In this document: one piece after another, positions 28,062-38,034 of the stretch
Position numbering within the stretch: the stretch's first letter is position 1
How the letters are laid out: each line of letters starts with the position of its first letter
Assembly: GCA_013373425.1 (NCBI GenBank)
Contig: JABXHW010000024.1
Location: forward strand, 1-56,412
Direction of reading: 5' to 3'
DNA length: 56,412 nt
Origin: Flavobacteriia bacterium
GTDB taxonomy: Bacteria; Bacteroidota; Bacteroidia; Flavobacteriales; Schleiferiaceae
Translations under genes and position numbers: made by a program
The notes under the pieces: model-generated
Told to the model about the DNA's origin: nothing
Database searches by the model: none
Seen by the model: the letters and a program-made list of their open reading frames with translations, nothing else

Positions 28062-28875
28062 TTACAATTCGCTCCTCCATGGTAGCGATAATTTCTTGTT
28101 TCCTCTTGTTGAGGATGATGTTGCGGATGGTGTTCTTCACGTATGGCAACGGTGATACATCATCTGCTATTTTATAACTCACGATATCCACAAAATAAAT
28201 TCCAGTGGTATCACTGATTTCAACAAACTTGTTTCGACTGATAAAGTCTTGCTGATTGTACGTTCTAAGTGGAATAAACTTCGCCAGGTCATTAAACCTA
28301 ACCCAGTTGGTATCGCCAAAACTTGAAGTACGTGCATACTTGAATGCATAATCGGTCATTTCCGTGGTCACTTCTTCTGAAGAAGCTCTAAACCAGCGTC
28401 TCACGTCGTCTACTTCTGGAGCATCGGGATTCAACACGAGGTAATTCACCTTCAGGATATTTTCCTTCAATTCAAACTCCTCTGTATTCTCTTCGTAGTA
28501 CGCTTGAATCTGTTCCTTGGTAATGGTAGTGTCCAAGTGCTGGTCTACATAGCGCTGCTGATACGTGAACTTCAGCAAATCATTTCGATACTGTTCAACC
28601 AACTCATCGAAGTTCTTTTCTTCATCGGCCAAGTTGAACTCAGCCTTCTTAATGATGAGTTGCTCCTTGCCCCAATTATTCACATACTTTCGAACCCAAA
28701 TCGTGCTATCTTCTTCAGATAAACCCGAAGGCATCACTTCTCGAATATCCTCCTCATAAAGCACTGCATCGTACACTCTTGCCACTTTAGCTCCCCTTTC
28801 TTCTTCTCCAATAACGAGAGAACAGGAACTGAGTAAAAGTCCGATAGATGCTATGTGAAAGGTCGATTTAATCAA
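28024..28875 (-). CDS. PPIase/SurA-N-like lipoprotein without a clear parvulin domain
   Basis: A 283-residue lipoprotein between two parvulin genes. The signal peptide ends in a lipobox LLSSC (Cys near 18), so it is probably outer-membrane anchored. The rest is helix-rich and looks like a SurA N-terminal chaperone domain (WGKEQLIIKKAEFNLADEE, ITKEQIQAYYEENTEEFEL), but the parvulin signature glycines and FGYHII motif are absent. The first codon is TTG, overlapping the upstream TGA stop as TTGA. No in-frame ATG would keep the signal peptide, so the TTG start is likely real and translationally coupled. Confidence 0.8.
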   Translation of the reverse strand: MIKSTFHIASIGLLLSSCSLVIGEEERGAKVARVYDAVLYEEDIREVMPSGLSEEDSTIWVRKYVNNWGKEQLIIKKAEFNLADEEKNFDELVEQYRNDLLKFTYQQRYVDQHLDTTITKEQIQAYYEENTEEFELKENILKVNYLVLNPDAPEVDDVRRWFRASSEEVTTEMTDYAFKYARTSSFGDTNWVRFNDLAKFIPLRTYNQQDFISRNKFVEISDTTGIYFVDIVSYKIADDVSPLPYVKNTIRNIILNKRKQEIIATMEERIVNDAYEKSDFEIY

Positions 28876-30821
28876 AGCTCGGCTTCCAAAGATGACATTA
28901 CTCCTTCATTGACATCCACGTCATACTTCTCACGCAATTCAGCAATCCAATCTGCTTCCAATTGCTTCTGATAGTCACTCGTAACAATACCGCGAATTTC
29001 ATTCAGTGGACGAATCCCTGCAGGAATGGTACGTACTACGTAAGGTACAATCCATCTTCCATCAGCTTCGAATGTTTTCCATTCTCCATTGGCCGCAGCA
29101 TCAATAGCTTCATTCTCGCCAACTCCTACTTTCAGGGTATCCATTCGTACGGTAAGCTGACTTTCGGTATTGAATTGGTCAAGAATGGCTGAACCTGAAG
29201 TAGAGCCATTGCGCAATTCAGTCATGATATTGTCGGCCACTTCTCTAGAAGCCGCTGAGAAACGTACATACTCGTAACGCTCTCCAACACTGTAATTCTG
29301 CTTATTCGCCTCATAGAAGTTCACCAACCCCGTTGAGTCGCTACTCGCTCTATCCCAGACGCGCTCTTTCTTCAAGTCGAACAACAAAATGCCTTCGCGG
29401 TACTCTTGAACAAGGAATCTAAACTCTGGGTATTTTTCAGCGAGCTGATCGTTTTCATAGCTCATCAACCTGCGCTTCGCAAAATCCTGAATGGTTCCGT
29501 AAGCAGCTGTTCTTAAATCTTCACTCCCATTGAGACGCTCTGCTACATCTTTCAAGAAATTCGCGATGTCTTCCTGAGTAATGACTTGATCGGCAAAGCT
29601 GTAAACCGCTCCGTCTTCTCCTTCAAACTCTTCGTACCACTCTTCATCATCTCCCATCTCTTCTACCATTTCATCAATAACCTCCAAAAGGTTGTCCGAG
29701 TCTTCGGTGAAATTGTAGTCGCGCTTGAGTTTATTCAAGAATACAGTTTGCCCCATATTCGAGCGTGTATCGCGTTGAATCTTGCGAGTAAGCTCATCAC
29801 GCATCATGTCAAACGTTCCCATCTGTTGACGGTGAATTCGCTTCACGATGTGCCAACCAATCTTTGTTCTAAAAGGTTCAGAATACTCACCGTTCTCTTG
29901 AAGTCCAAATGAAACTTCCTCAAAAGCTGGGAGCATTTCTTTCATTCCAAAGGCAGGAAGAACTCCACCTTGTTGCGCTGAAGTGCGATCATCGCTGTAT
30001 CTGCGCGCCATAGCAGCAAAGTCTGCTCCGGCCTGCAATGAGTCATACACCTCGCGAATTGTACGCTCAGCTTCTGCCATTTGCTCTTCTGAACTTCCCT
30101 CAGGTACATGAGCCAAGATATGGGCAACTTCGATTGTGCCACGTGCATATCTTCTGTCGGTGGTTTTGATGAGGTGATATCCAAATTGAGTGCGAACAGG
30201 CTTTGAAATCTCACCCGCTTCAAGACTGTAAGCAGCCTGCTCGAAAGGATATACCATGTTGAAAGCCGTAAACCAACCCACGTCGCCATCGCGTTGTGCG
30301 GAATAGGTATCGCTGCTCATCACTCGTGCCGCTTCCTCAAAAGTGCGTTGGCCGTTGAGAATCTGCTCTCTAACGGTCATAAGCTGGTTGTAGACACGAG
30401 CTGTATCCTCTGGAAGTGCGTTTGTAGGCAGGTCGATCATAATGTGACTTGCACGCACATCCCAGTTCATGTTGTTGTAAGCCTCACGAAGAATTTGCTC
30501 GTTTACTTCCTTAACCGTCATGTAAGGACGGGCAAGTTGTTCGCGATACGATCGGAATTCGCGCAAGAAGGCAGTGGTTGTATCCATACCCAATTGCTCG
30601 GCTTCGTGAACTTGTAGCTTAAAATTAATGTAAAGCTCGAGGTATTCTCTAGGTGTTTTTGGGTCGATTTGGCGACCAACATCCTTGTTCTTGTTGTAGA
30701 CGTAGGAGAATTCCTCAGCGGTAACAGGCTCACCCTCAATGGTGAACAATACTTCTTCTTGGGCTAACCCAAGGAGTGATGTACTCAGAGCGAATGCGAG
30801 AAGGTGTTTCTTCATATTCAT
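28872..30821 (-). CDS. Periplasmic peptidyl-prolyl isomerase with two parvulin domains (PpiC/SurA family)
   Basis: Large foldase for exported proteins, first gene of the chaperone operon. About 649 residues: signal peptide (MKKHLLAFALSTSLLGLAQ), an N-terminal helical part (~25-115), parvulin 1 (~118-225, VRASHIMIDLP, GDVGWFTAFNMV, FGYHLIKT), parvulin 2 (~228-335, VAHILAHVP, GGVLPAFGMKEM, IGWHIVKR), and a long helical C-terminal region of unknown role. The start is at ATG 30821 or 30815; a TTG at 30827 was not used. A TATATTTG box lies upstream. Downstream genes follow with overlaps, giving one operon through copZ. Confidence 0.92.
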   Translation of the reverse strand: MNMKKHLLAFALSTSLLGLAQEEVLFTIEGEPVTAEEFSYVYNKNKDVGRQIDPKTPREYLELYINFKLQVHEAEQLGMDTTTAFLREFRSYREQLARPYMTVKEVNEQILREAYNNMNWDVRASHIMIDLPTNALPEDTARVYNQLMTVREQILNGQRTFEEAARVMSSDTYSAQRDGDVGWFTAFNMVYPFEQAAYSLEAGEISKPVRTQFGYHLIKTTDRRYARGTIEVAHILAHVPEGSSEEQMAEAERTIREVYDSLQAGADFAAMARRYSDDRTSAQQGGVLPAFGMKEMLPAFEEVSFGLQENGEYSEPFRTKIGWHIVKRIHRQQMGTFDMMRDELTRKIQRDTRSNMGQTVFLNKLKRDYNFTEDSDNLLEVIDEMVEEMGDDEEWYEEFEGEDGAVYSFADQVITQEDIANFLKDVAERLNGSEDLRTAAYGTIQDFAKRRLMSYENDQLAEKYPEFRFLVQEYREGILLFDLKKERVWDRASSDSTGLVNFYEANKQNYSVGERYEYVRFSAASREVADNIMTELRNGSTSGSAILDQFNTESQLTVRMDTLKVGVGENEAIDAAANGEWKTFEADGRWIVPYVVRTIPAGIRPLNEIRGIVTSDYQKQLEADWIAELREKYDVDVNEGVMSSLEAEL

Positions 30822-30841
30822 TTTCAATTCTTGAAGGGTAG

Positions 30842-30849
30842 CAAATATA
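30842..30849 (-). promoter_or_regulatory. -7 box for the chaperone-moxR-copZ operon
   Basis: TATATTTG fits TAnnTTTG and lies 20 bp before the ATG at 30821. Confidence 0.55.
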
Positions 30850-30891
30850 AGGAATGAGGCTCGGAGGAAATTGTGAAAGAAATCCTAATTC

Positions 30892-30920
30892 AAAAAGAAA
30901 GGCCCCGACGAATCGGGGCC
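30892..30920 (-). terminator. Terminator after the first T9SS surface-protein gene
   Basis: Perfect 8-bp stem GGCCCCGA/TCGGGGCC with a 4-nt TTCG loop (30901-30920), followed on the minus strand by TTTCTTTTTG. It sits 24 bp past the stop at 30945 and isolates this gene from the PPIase operon. Confidence 0.88.
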
Positions 30921-30944
30921 TTGTTAAACGAGTGTGATACTCTG

Positions 30945-33900
30945 TTATCTCAATAGGGTAATTGTACCTCTATCTTCTTTCAACTTACCTTCTACAGAGC
31001 GGTACTTCACTACGAAGAAATACACTGCTTCTGGAGAGTCTTGACCTCTGAAGGTACCGTCCCATCCTTCTTCAGGATCATCAGACTTAAACACTTCATT
31101 GCCCCATCTATCCACGATGCTCACTGAGTATTCTGAATCCTTCTCGAACAACATTTGAGGTCTCCAAACTCGGTTCTCAGGTACGGCACTGTTTGGATTA
31201 AATGCGTTAGGATAGAATCCTCGAGAATCGTGATCGACACAAGCTTGATTACTGTGCGATTGCATAGGTGCTCCAGTTTCGTCTAAGAAGCCTAGTGGGT
31301 TATTAGATTCCACAGCTACCACCTTGTAGCAGAACACACCATTGCCTTGGGCAAACTGACGAATATTATCCGTGTAATTGGTATCGGTAATGCCAGTTTC
31401 GATTTCATTCCACTGTGCGTTTTCATTTGGACGACGGAACACGGAGTAAGTCGTATTGCCACCGAAGTCGCGATAGCGATTCCAACGAAGCTGGTTAGTC
31501 AAGTTCTCATTTGTACTTACTTCCAAGAGAATGTTAGTACCGTAATTCGAAATGGTGTCCAATCCACCACACTGATTCAGTGTACGTATGCGATAGATGT
31601 ATCTTGATGAATTCGTATTTGCACTAAAGTCGGTGTAGCGAATCTCGAAAGGCGCTGCAGCCGGCATCGGAACGATACCTAATGTCACCCATGGGCCAAG
31701 CTCATCTTCAGCACGCTGAATTTGGAACTCATCCACATCGGCATTTCCATCGATGAACGCCCAGACTTCAACCGATTCGTCGTTTCTCACGGTAGCTCTA
31801 GCGAGGTAAGACAACTGCGAACCCACAACTACACTAGAGTTGATACAATATTCACTTGAAATCGATGTATCATTGAGTGATGTATCGATAGCCATGATGT
31901 AGTAGCAGTAAATCGCTCCAGACTGTAAGTTCTCGTGTACGAAGGTGGTATCGTCACCTAGATTGGTTCCGATGATCACACCTTGATTCATTGGCCCACC
32001 TGGAGGAGTTACATCCGCCATAATGTAGTAGCGGTCTACTTCCCAACCTTGGTAATTGTTCCATTCTAGACGCATACGCGCTTCACACGGATTCAAATCA
32101 CCTTCCAAATACATGGTGGTATGGGCAGGAACAATGAGGTCACTACTCTGATTCATGCATGAATCCAAACTCACAACCTTGTACGTCTCAGGTGTCGTAC
32201 CCGCAATAGAAGACGGTATCGTATACGGCGTAGGAGTTCCTACTGCAATTGTGTCGACGGTCTGCCACCCAATACCAGGGAGACGCTGAAGTAGCAAGTA
32301 ATTCAACACGTCGCCGTGTGGAGTTGAAGGGAAATCAATTACCGCCTGACCGTTATCAACGGTTGCATAGAACAGCGGCAATGAGTCGTTGTTGATTTGA
32401 TCTGCAAAGTAGCCTGATGCTTCTGTAGAGTTACATGAGCTATCGATACGAATCTGGTAGTCCAAGAAGTCACCACAGAGATCTACATAATCTTGATAGA
32501 ATGTATCTGTAGTCGTTGCAATCATCTGATTTTGTCTCCATACCTGATACGTTCCATTGAAACCATGCACACGTGGTGAGTTCCAACTCAAGTCGGCTCT
32601 ATACGGACTTGTTGCAGGGAACGGACTAATATTCAAATTGATTACGGAAAGCGTATCTGATGGGAAAGAGAACTGGCTACATCCTCCGAAAGTTCTAACG
32701 AAGTAGTAGTTATTACCTGCAAGCGGACTCATATCCGTGTAATTGTTGGTGCTGTAATCAAACACTGTATCCAATTCGGTGAATGGCACTCCGTTACCGC
32801 CACGATAAATCACATAGTAGTCGAAATTCTGCGCGGTATCTCCAGGTACAGGAATTCCCCAATCGAAAGTCACAGAACTATCTGGATTCACGGATATGCA
32901 CGCATTAGCCATACTTGGTGCCACAGGTTGAGGCGAGACTACGTTAATTCGTGCTGTGATGAGTTTAAAGGATGGCGCAGGACAGTAATTATCTTCCATT
33001 TTGAAGTAAAAGAGATACTGACTTCGAGCTGCACCACAGGCATTCGGATTATAACTCAAGTGATTACATTCTGTTTTCCAACTGAACTCTACGTTGTTCG
33101 TCAATGCCGTTGTGAAGCCAGTTTGAGGTGCAATAGGTCGAATAGTAGCACAAGGCGGATTGAACAAGCAGTTCGAAGGGTTATTCAAAGGCTGACCTAG
33201 GTTACCACCGACACCCACAAACTTAATTTGCTGTGGCGAGAAGCCCGGGGTAAAGTCGTTATCCGCAGACTGCATTCTAAAGTATATGGAGTCACCAGCG
33301 CGGACGGTCATTTCGTAGTAAAGTGTATCCCCGCTTTGAACCACCGGCAATAGCTGTGGCGCTGGAAGTGGGTCGTTAATAACGTCAAGTGAAGGTGGAT
33401 CATTCGTTCCACCGCCTCCAACTCCACCTGTACAGGCGAGAAGGATAATTGGGATATCACGATAGATTTCGGCAACCTTTTGTCCACATTTAAAAGCAGA
33501 CACCCGCATACATGTGGCGTACTTACCGGTTAACTGAGTATTGATGGTTACCTGTCCAGCATCTTGTGAGAAAGATTCGATACCAGGAACAGGGTTGTTG
33601 AAGGTGTATCCACCCGTAAAGGTAACTGCACTAGTAAGACTATTATCCAGAGGTTGGGCCCAATCGAAATAGAGAGAATCGAGCTCATTGTCGAAGGCGA
33701 AGTTGTTAAAAGCAAAAGGATAGCCTGCACACGTAGTGACCTTTGGGGCTTCCAGAAACTCTGGTGAGTTATCATAACATGGGTTAGCATTCAAGTTACC
33801 GGTACCGGGGTTATAGGGGAACATAAAGGCTCGAAGGAAATAACAACCTCCATTGATATTCGCCATTCCGCCCGGCCGTGCACAAGAGGTCCATGTAAAG

Positions 33901-34271
33901 TTCCAACCTGCTGCTGGTGGCACACCATTTAAAGTTACAGGGTTACTCTTGAAAAGGTGTTCCTCCACAGCCCCCGTTGTTGGGTTATTACAATTGATAT
34001 CTAAGGAACCCGTACAGTTTGGCCCACTAGGCGAAACGTCTTTTGGGTAACCAGACACGAGAGTTACAGGAATACTCCCAGCCGGACTGTTGGAGTTAAT
34101 TGAACCCGCTGCACCGAGTGGAATACCCGTACAGTCGCGGTAGAGGCGTAGATAAAAGACATACTGTCCGTTCGGTTGACAGTCCCACCAGATTTCCCCA
34201 CCTAGCAAGTGGGAGGCGGAAAGTCCAAGTGATGAGAGGAGGATCACTAAAGTTGTTAATAGCCTTTTCAT
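30945..34271 (-). CDS. Large secreted surface protein with T9SS type B (gliding-motility-associated) C-terminal domain, paralog 1
   Basis: A 1108-residue secreted protein: signal peptide (MKRLLTTLVILLSSLGLSAS), N-terminal SHLLGGEIWWDC region common in Bacteroidota surface proteins, fibronectin-III/Ig-like beta modules across the middle, and a C-terminal CHU_C/type B sorting domain (~1020-1108: YPNAFNPNS, SVSIVDRWGNEVF, WDGTFRG, YFFVVKY). Type B substrates leave through the T9SS and are kept at the cell surface. Function is probably adhesion or matrix; no enzyme motif seen. It is a tandem paralog of the next gene upstream. The ATG at 34271 was chosen over a TTG at 34325. Confidence 0.88.
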   Translation of the reverse strand: MKRLLTTLVILLSSLGLSASHLLGGEIWWDCQPNGQYVFYLRLYRDCTGIPLGAAGSINSNSPAGSIPVTLVSGYPKDVSPSGPNCTGSLDINCNNPTTGAVEEHLFKSNPVTLNGVPPAAGWNFTWTSCARPGGMANINGGCYFLRAFMFPYNPGTGNLNANPCYDNSPEFLEAPKVTTCAGYPFAFNNFAFDNELDSLYFDWAQPLDNSLTSAVTFTGGYTFNNPVPGIESFSQDAGQVTINTQLTGKYATCMRVSAFKCGQKVAEIYRDIPIILLACTGGVGGGGTNDPPSLDVINDPLPAPQLLPVVQSGDTLYYEMTVRAGDSIYFRMQSADNDFTPGFSPQQIKFVGVGGNLGQPLNNPSNCLFNPPCATIRPIAPQTGFTTALTNNVEFSWKTECNHLSYNPNACGAARSQYLFYFKMEDNYCPAPSFKLITARINVVSPQPVAPSMANACISVNPDSSVTFDWGIPVPGDTAQNFDYYVIYRGGNGVPFTELDTVFDYSTNNYTDMSPLAGNNYYFVRTFGGCSQFSFPSDTLSVINLNISPFPATSPYRADLSWNSPRVHGFNGTYQVWRQNQMIATTTDTFYQDYVDLCGDFLDYQIRIDSSCNSTEASGYFADQINNDSLPLFYATVDNGQAVIDFPSTPHGDVLNYLLLQRLPGIGWQTVDTIAVGTPTPYTIPSSIAGTTPETYKVVSLDSCMNQSSDLIVPAHTTMYLEGDLNPCEARMRLEWNNYQGWEVDRYYIMADVTPPGGPMNQGVIIGTNLGDDTTFVHENLQSGAIYCYYIMAIDTSLNDTSISSEYCINSSVVVGSQLSYLARATVRNDESVEVWAFIDGNADVDEFQIQRAEDELGPWVTLGIVPMPAAAPFEIRYTDFSANTNSSRYIYRIRTLNQCGGLDTISNYGTNILLEVSTNENLTNQLRWNRYRDFGGNTTYSVFRRPNENAQWNEIETGITDTNYTDNIRQFAQGNGVFCYKVVAVESNNPLGFLDETGAPMQSHSNQACVDHDSRGFYPNAFNPNSAVPENRVWRPQMLFEKDSEYSVSIVDRWGNEVFKSDDPEEGWDGTFRGQDSPEAVYFFVVKYRSVEGKLKEDRGTITLLR

Positions 34272-34501
34272 GATGTGTTGTAATAAATTCTGACTCGAAT
34301 GTATTGTATACAATTCTGTGTGCAAAGCGATTTGGAGAGCAGCCAGTATAAGCGCAAAAATGAGAGCTATCGTAGGCTCACCACACTTGTTGGTTTACTT
34401 ACTCGGAGTTCAATTCGCAGAATATTTTACTCAACGAAATTCTCCGTTCCCTGTATTTCAATTGAACATGCCTCTTCAAATGCTCTTCTAAATTAGCTGA
34501 A
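34272..34501. other. Intergenic region upstream of paralog 1, with a 12-bp palindrome
   Basis: No gene seen. The perfect palindrome ATTGTATACAAT (34303-34314) lies about 31 bp upstream of the paralog 1 ATG and could be an operator. No TAnnTTTG box was found. Confidence 0.35.
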
Positions 34502-34530
34502 ATAAAAAAGCCCTCCGAAATTCGGAGGGC
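34502..34530 (-). terminator. Terminator after paralog 2
   Basis: Near-perfect inverted repeat GCCCTCCGAA/TTCGGAGGGC (34510-34530) with a T-rich run on the minus strand (34502-34509), 26 bp past the stop at 34557. Paralogs 1 and 2 are therefore likely separate transcripts. Confidence 0.88.
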
Positions 34531-34556
34531 TAATTCTTAAGAGTCAATTGTTTATA

Positions 34557-37500
34557 TCACTCGATGAGCGTAAAGAAGCCGCGCTGTTCTTGCTGCTTGC
34601 CTTCTTCTGCACGGTAGCGTACGATGTAGGTGTACACTCCCATTTGTGCCGCATCACCGCGATACGTTCCATCCCATCCTTCTGATGGATCCGTGGTGCG
34701 GAATACTTCCTGACCCCAACGGTTCTGAATCATCAATAGATAGTCATCTTCATTCTCGAACAAGTTTACTGGCTTCCATACTCTGTTTTCTGGAACCGCA
34801 CTATTCGGACGGAATGCCGATGGGAAGAATCCGCGTGCATCGTGATCTACACAAACATCGTTCGAGTTAGATCGGAACGGTGCGCCTGTCTCATCTGTAA
34901 ACCCTAATGGGTTGTTAGATTCCACAGCAGCTACTCGGTAGCAGAACATTCCATTTCCTTGAGCAAACTGACGAATATTATCCGTGTAGTTCGTGTCGTT
35001 GATGTTTGATTCTACAAGCACCCACGGTTGAGACGCATTCATTCTTCTGAATACAGAGTAAGATACGTCACCTCCGAATTCACGGTAGTTGTTCCAACGA
35101 AGTTGATTCGTCAAGTTCTCGTTTGTACTCACTTCCAAGAGGATGTTAGTACCGAAGTTCGAGATAGTATCCAAGCCACCACACTCATTCAAAGTACGTA
35201 CTCTATAGATGTAGCGTGCATCATCCGTGTTCGCACTAAAATCAGTAAAACGAACCTGATAAGGAGGAGTAGCCGGCTTTGGTACGATGCCAATGGTAAT
35301 CCATGGTCCGAGCTCATCTTCTGCTCTCTGAATCATATACTCCTCTACGTCAGCAGCCTGATCAATGAAGGTCCAAGTTTCAACAGAACCATCATCTTGA
35401 ACAGTTGCGCGAGCCATGTACTGAAGCTGTGATCCTACAACTACACTTGAGTTGATACAGTACTCACTTGAGATGGATGTATCATTCAGTGCGGTGTCCA
35501 CGGCCATAATGTAGTAGCAGTAAATTGCTCCTGACTGCAAGTTCTCGTGAACGAAGGTCGTATCATCACTCAGGTTAGTGCCAATGAGAACGCCTTGGTT
35601 CATCGGTCCACCTGGAGGAGTGACATCCGCCATAATGTAGTAGCGGTCTACTTCCCAACCTTGGTAATTGTTCCACTCTAGACGCATGCGCGCTTCGCAT
35701 GGATTCAAATCACCTTCCAAATACATGGTCGTGTGCGCAGGAACGATGAGGTCACTACTCTGATTCATACAAGAGTCCAAACTCACAACCTTATACGTCT
35801 CAGGGGTTGTTCCGGCAATTGAAGACGGAATGGTATATGGTGTTGGAGTACCCACCGGAATGGTGTCTATCGTCTGCCATCCAATACCTGGGAGGCGCTG
35901 AAGTAACAAGTAATTCAAAACATCTCCATGCGGAGTTGATGGGAAGTCGATTACCGCCTGACCATTATCAACGGTTGCATAGAACAGCGGCAACGAATCG
36001 TTATTGATTTGATCAGCGAAGTATCCAGATGCCTTGAATGAGTTACAAGCACTGTCGATACGAATCTGGTAGTCCAAGAAAGCACCACAAAGGTCTACGT
36101 AATCCTGGTAGAAAGTATCCGTAGTCGTAGCAATCATTTGGTTTTGTCTCCAAATCTGGTAGGTACCATTGAATCCGTGTACTCGAGGCTTATTCCAGTT
36201 CAAGTCAGCTCTATACGGGCTAGTTGCTGGGAATGGAGAGATGTTCAATACAATCGCTGAAAGCGTATCTGATGGGAAAGACATTTGATCACAACCGCCG
36301 AACGTGCGAACGAAGTAGTAGTTGTTACCCGATAGCGGACTCATGTCTGTATAAGTAGTGGTGTTATAGTCCCAAACAGTATCGAGCTCTGAGTAAGCTA
36401 CGCCGTTACCACCGCGGTAAACCACGTAGTAATCGAAGTTCTGACCTGTATCCACTGGTAACGGAGCTCCCCAGCTAAAGGTCACTGAGCTATCCGGATT
36501 CACATTGATACAAGCATTATTCATGTCGGGCGCCACAGGCTGTGGACTCTCAACGGTAATTCTTGCAGTAATCAGTTTGAAAGAAGGAGCAGGACAGAAA
36601 TCGTCCTCCATCTTGAAGTAAAACAGATATTGGTTCCTTCGTGTACCACAGGCCGAACTCTGATAAGACAAGTGATCACAAGTGGTCTGCCACGAGAATT
36701 CTACGTTATTGGCCAAGGATGTTGTATAGCCCGACTGAGGCGCTATCGGCGTTACCGTAGCACAAGGCTGTTGGAATAAACAGTTGGTCGCGCTATTCAT
36801 AGGCGAACCAAGGTTACCCCCGTTTCCAATGAACTTAATGGCTTGAGGTGAGAAGTTCGGGTGGAAGTCGTCATCGAACGACTGCATCCTGAAGTGAATG
36901 TATTCACCAGCTGTAACCGTCATCTCCCAATAAATCGTATCACCACCTACTACCACTGGCGTAAGCTGCTTTGCAGGTAGAGGATCATTGATAATATCCA
37001 ATGTTGGTGGGTCATTCGTACTACCCGGACAACCGATTAGGACAATTGGAATATCACGGAAAATAGATGCAACACGCTGACCACACTTAAATGCATCTAC
37101 GCGCATACATGTAGCATACTGACCTGTAAGAGATGTATTGATGGTTACCTGACCAGCATCTTGGGCAAAGTTGGTAATCCCAGGAAGAGGATTCGTTGCG
37201 GAATAGCCTCCAGTAAACGTCGCAGAAGTGGAGGCACCTGTTAGAGGCTGATCCCATGCGAAGTAAAGCGAATCCAATTCATTATCGTATGCAAAGTTAT
37301 TGTACGCAAATTCATAGCCTGTACACGTAGCCACCTTAGGTGTTTCCAAGAAACGAGGTGATGAATCGTAACATGGGTTGGCGTTCAAGTTACCCGTACC
37401 GTTATTGTAAGGATACATGATTGCCCGCAGGAAGTAACTAGGCTGTCCACTCAAGTTTGCCGTAGCTGGACGGCAGCACAAACTCCAGCTGAAAGTCCAA

Positions 37501-37913
37501 CCACCTGCTGGCGGAACACCAGCCAAGGTCACCGGACTAGAAGTTCGCCAAACCGATTCTTGTATCGCACCCGAGCCTGGTGTAGTTGCTGTGGCACACG
37601 TAATCTGTGTACCATTCACATTACAATCCGGCGAGGCATCACGTGGAAAGCCACCCGTCACATAGTACGGGTCAGTTTGATCTGTGAGGATAGATAGAGA
37701 CATACTTCCGAGTGGACCACCATTCAAGGTTTGGTTACCTCCTGGCATTGTAGCACCACTACAGTCGCGATACAGTCTCAAGTAAAAGTGATACTTCCCC
37801 GCATTCGGACCAGAGGTGATACATGTCCACCAAATTTCCCCTCCCAAAAGGTGTGAGGCAAAGCTCTGCGTCGAAAGCGTTAAAGCGAATAAGAGTACAA
37901 TTAGTTTTTTCAT
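34557..37913 (-). CDS. Large secreted surface protein with T9SS type B C-terminal domain, paralog 2
   Basis: An 1118-residue paralog of the preceding surface protein, with the same order: signal peptide (MKKLIVLLFALTLSTQSFA), SHLLGGEIWWTC N-terminus, beta-sandwich modules, and a type B sorting domain (~1028-1118: FPSAFRPNS, LLMIQNRWGQEVF, WDGTYRG). A 203-residue block (~632-834) differs from paralog 1 at only six positions. The sorting domains, in contrast, are only moderately similar. It is probably an adhesin-like T9SS cargo, and no catalytic motif is visible. Confidence 0.88.
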   Translation of the reverse strand: MKKLIVLLFALTLSTQSFASHLLGGEIWWTCITSGPNAGKYHFYLRLYRDCSGATMPGGNQTLNGGPLGSMSLSILTDQTDPYYVTGGFPRDASPDCNVNGTQITCATATTPGSGAIQESVWRTSSPVTLAGVPPAGGWTFSWSLCCRPATANLSGQPSYFLRAIMYPYNNGTGNLNANPCYDSSPRFLETPKVATCTGYEFAYNNFAYDNELDSLYFAWDQPLTGASTSATFTGGYSATNPLPGITNFAQDAGQVTINTSLTGQYATCMRVDAFKCGQRVASIFRDIPIVLIGCPGSTNDPPTLDIINDPLPAKQLTPVVVGGDTIYWEMTVTAGEYIHFRMQSFDDDFHPNFSPQAIKFIGNGGNLGSPMNSATNCLFQQPCATVTPIAPQSGYTTSLANNVEFSWQTTCDHLSYQSSACGTRRNQYLFYFKMEDDFCPAPSFKLITARITVESPQPVAPDMNNACINVNPDSSVTFSWGAPLPVDTGQNFDYYVVYRGGNGVAYSELDTVWDYNTTTYTDMSPLSGNNYYFVRTFGGCDQMSFPSDTLSAIVLNISPFPATSPYRADLNWNKPRVHGFNGTYQIWRQNQMIATTTDTFYQDYVDLCGAFLDYQIRIDSACNSFKASGYFADQINNDSLPLFYATVDNGQAVIDFPSTPHGDVLNYLLLQRLPGIGWQTIDTIPVGTPTPYTIPSSIAGTTPETYKVVSLDSCMNQSSDLIVPAHTTMYLEGDLNPCEARMRLEWNNYQGWEVDRYYIMADVTPPGGPMNQGVLIGTNLSDDTTFVHENLQSGAIYCYYIMAVDTALNDTSISSEYCINSSVVVGSQLQYMARATVQDDGSVETWTFIDQAADVEEYMIQRAEDELGPWITIGIVPKPATPPYQVRFTDFSANTDDARYIYRVRTLNECGGLDTISNFGTNILLEVSTNENLTNQLRWNNYREFGGDVSYSVFRRMNASQPWVLVESNINDTNYTDNIRQFAQGNGMFCYRVAAVESNNPLGFTDETGAPFRSNSNDVCVDHDARGFFPSAFRPNSAVPENRVWKPVNLFENEDDYLLMIQNRWGQEVFRTTDPSEGWDGTYRGDAAQMGVYTYIVRYRAEEGKQQEQRGFFTLIE

Positions 37914-38034
37914 CTTCTAATAAGGTCGATGTTACAGGCTCTAAATTACCACTTATAATGAGAGTAGTAAACCGAGGAGTGTCAAGAGTCTTAACAATTT
38001 ATTTAACGACAACTTTCATAAATTAAATGCACAC

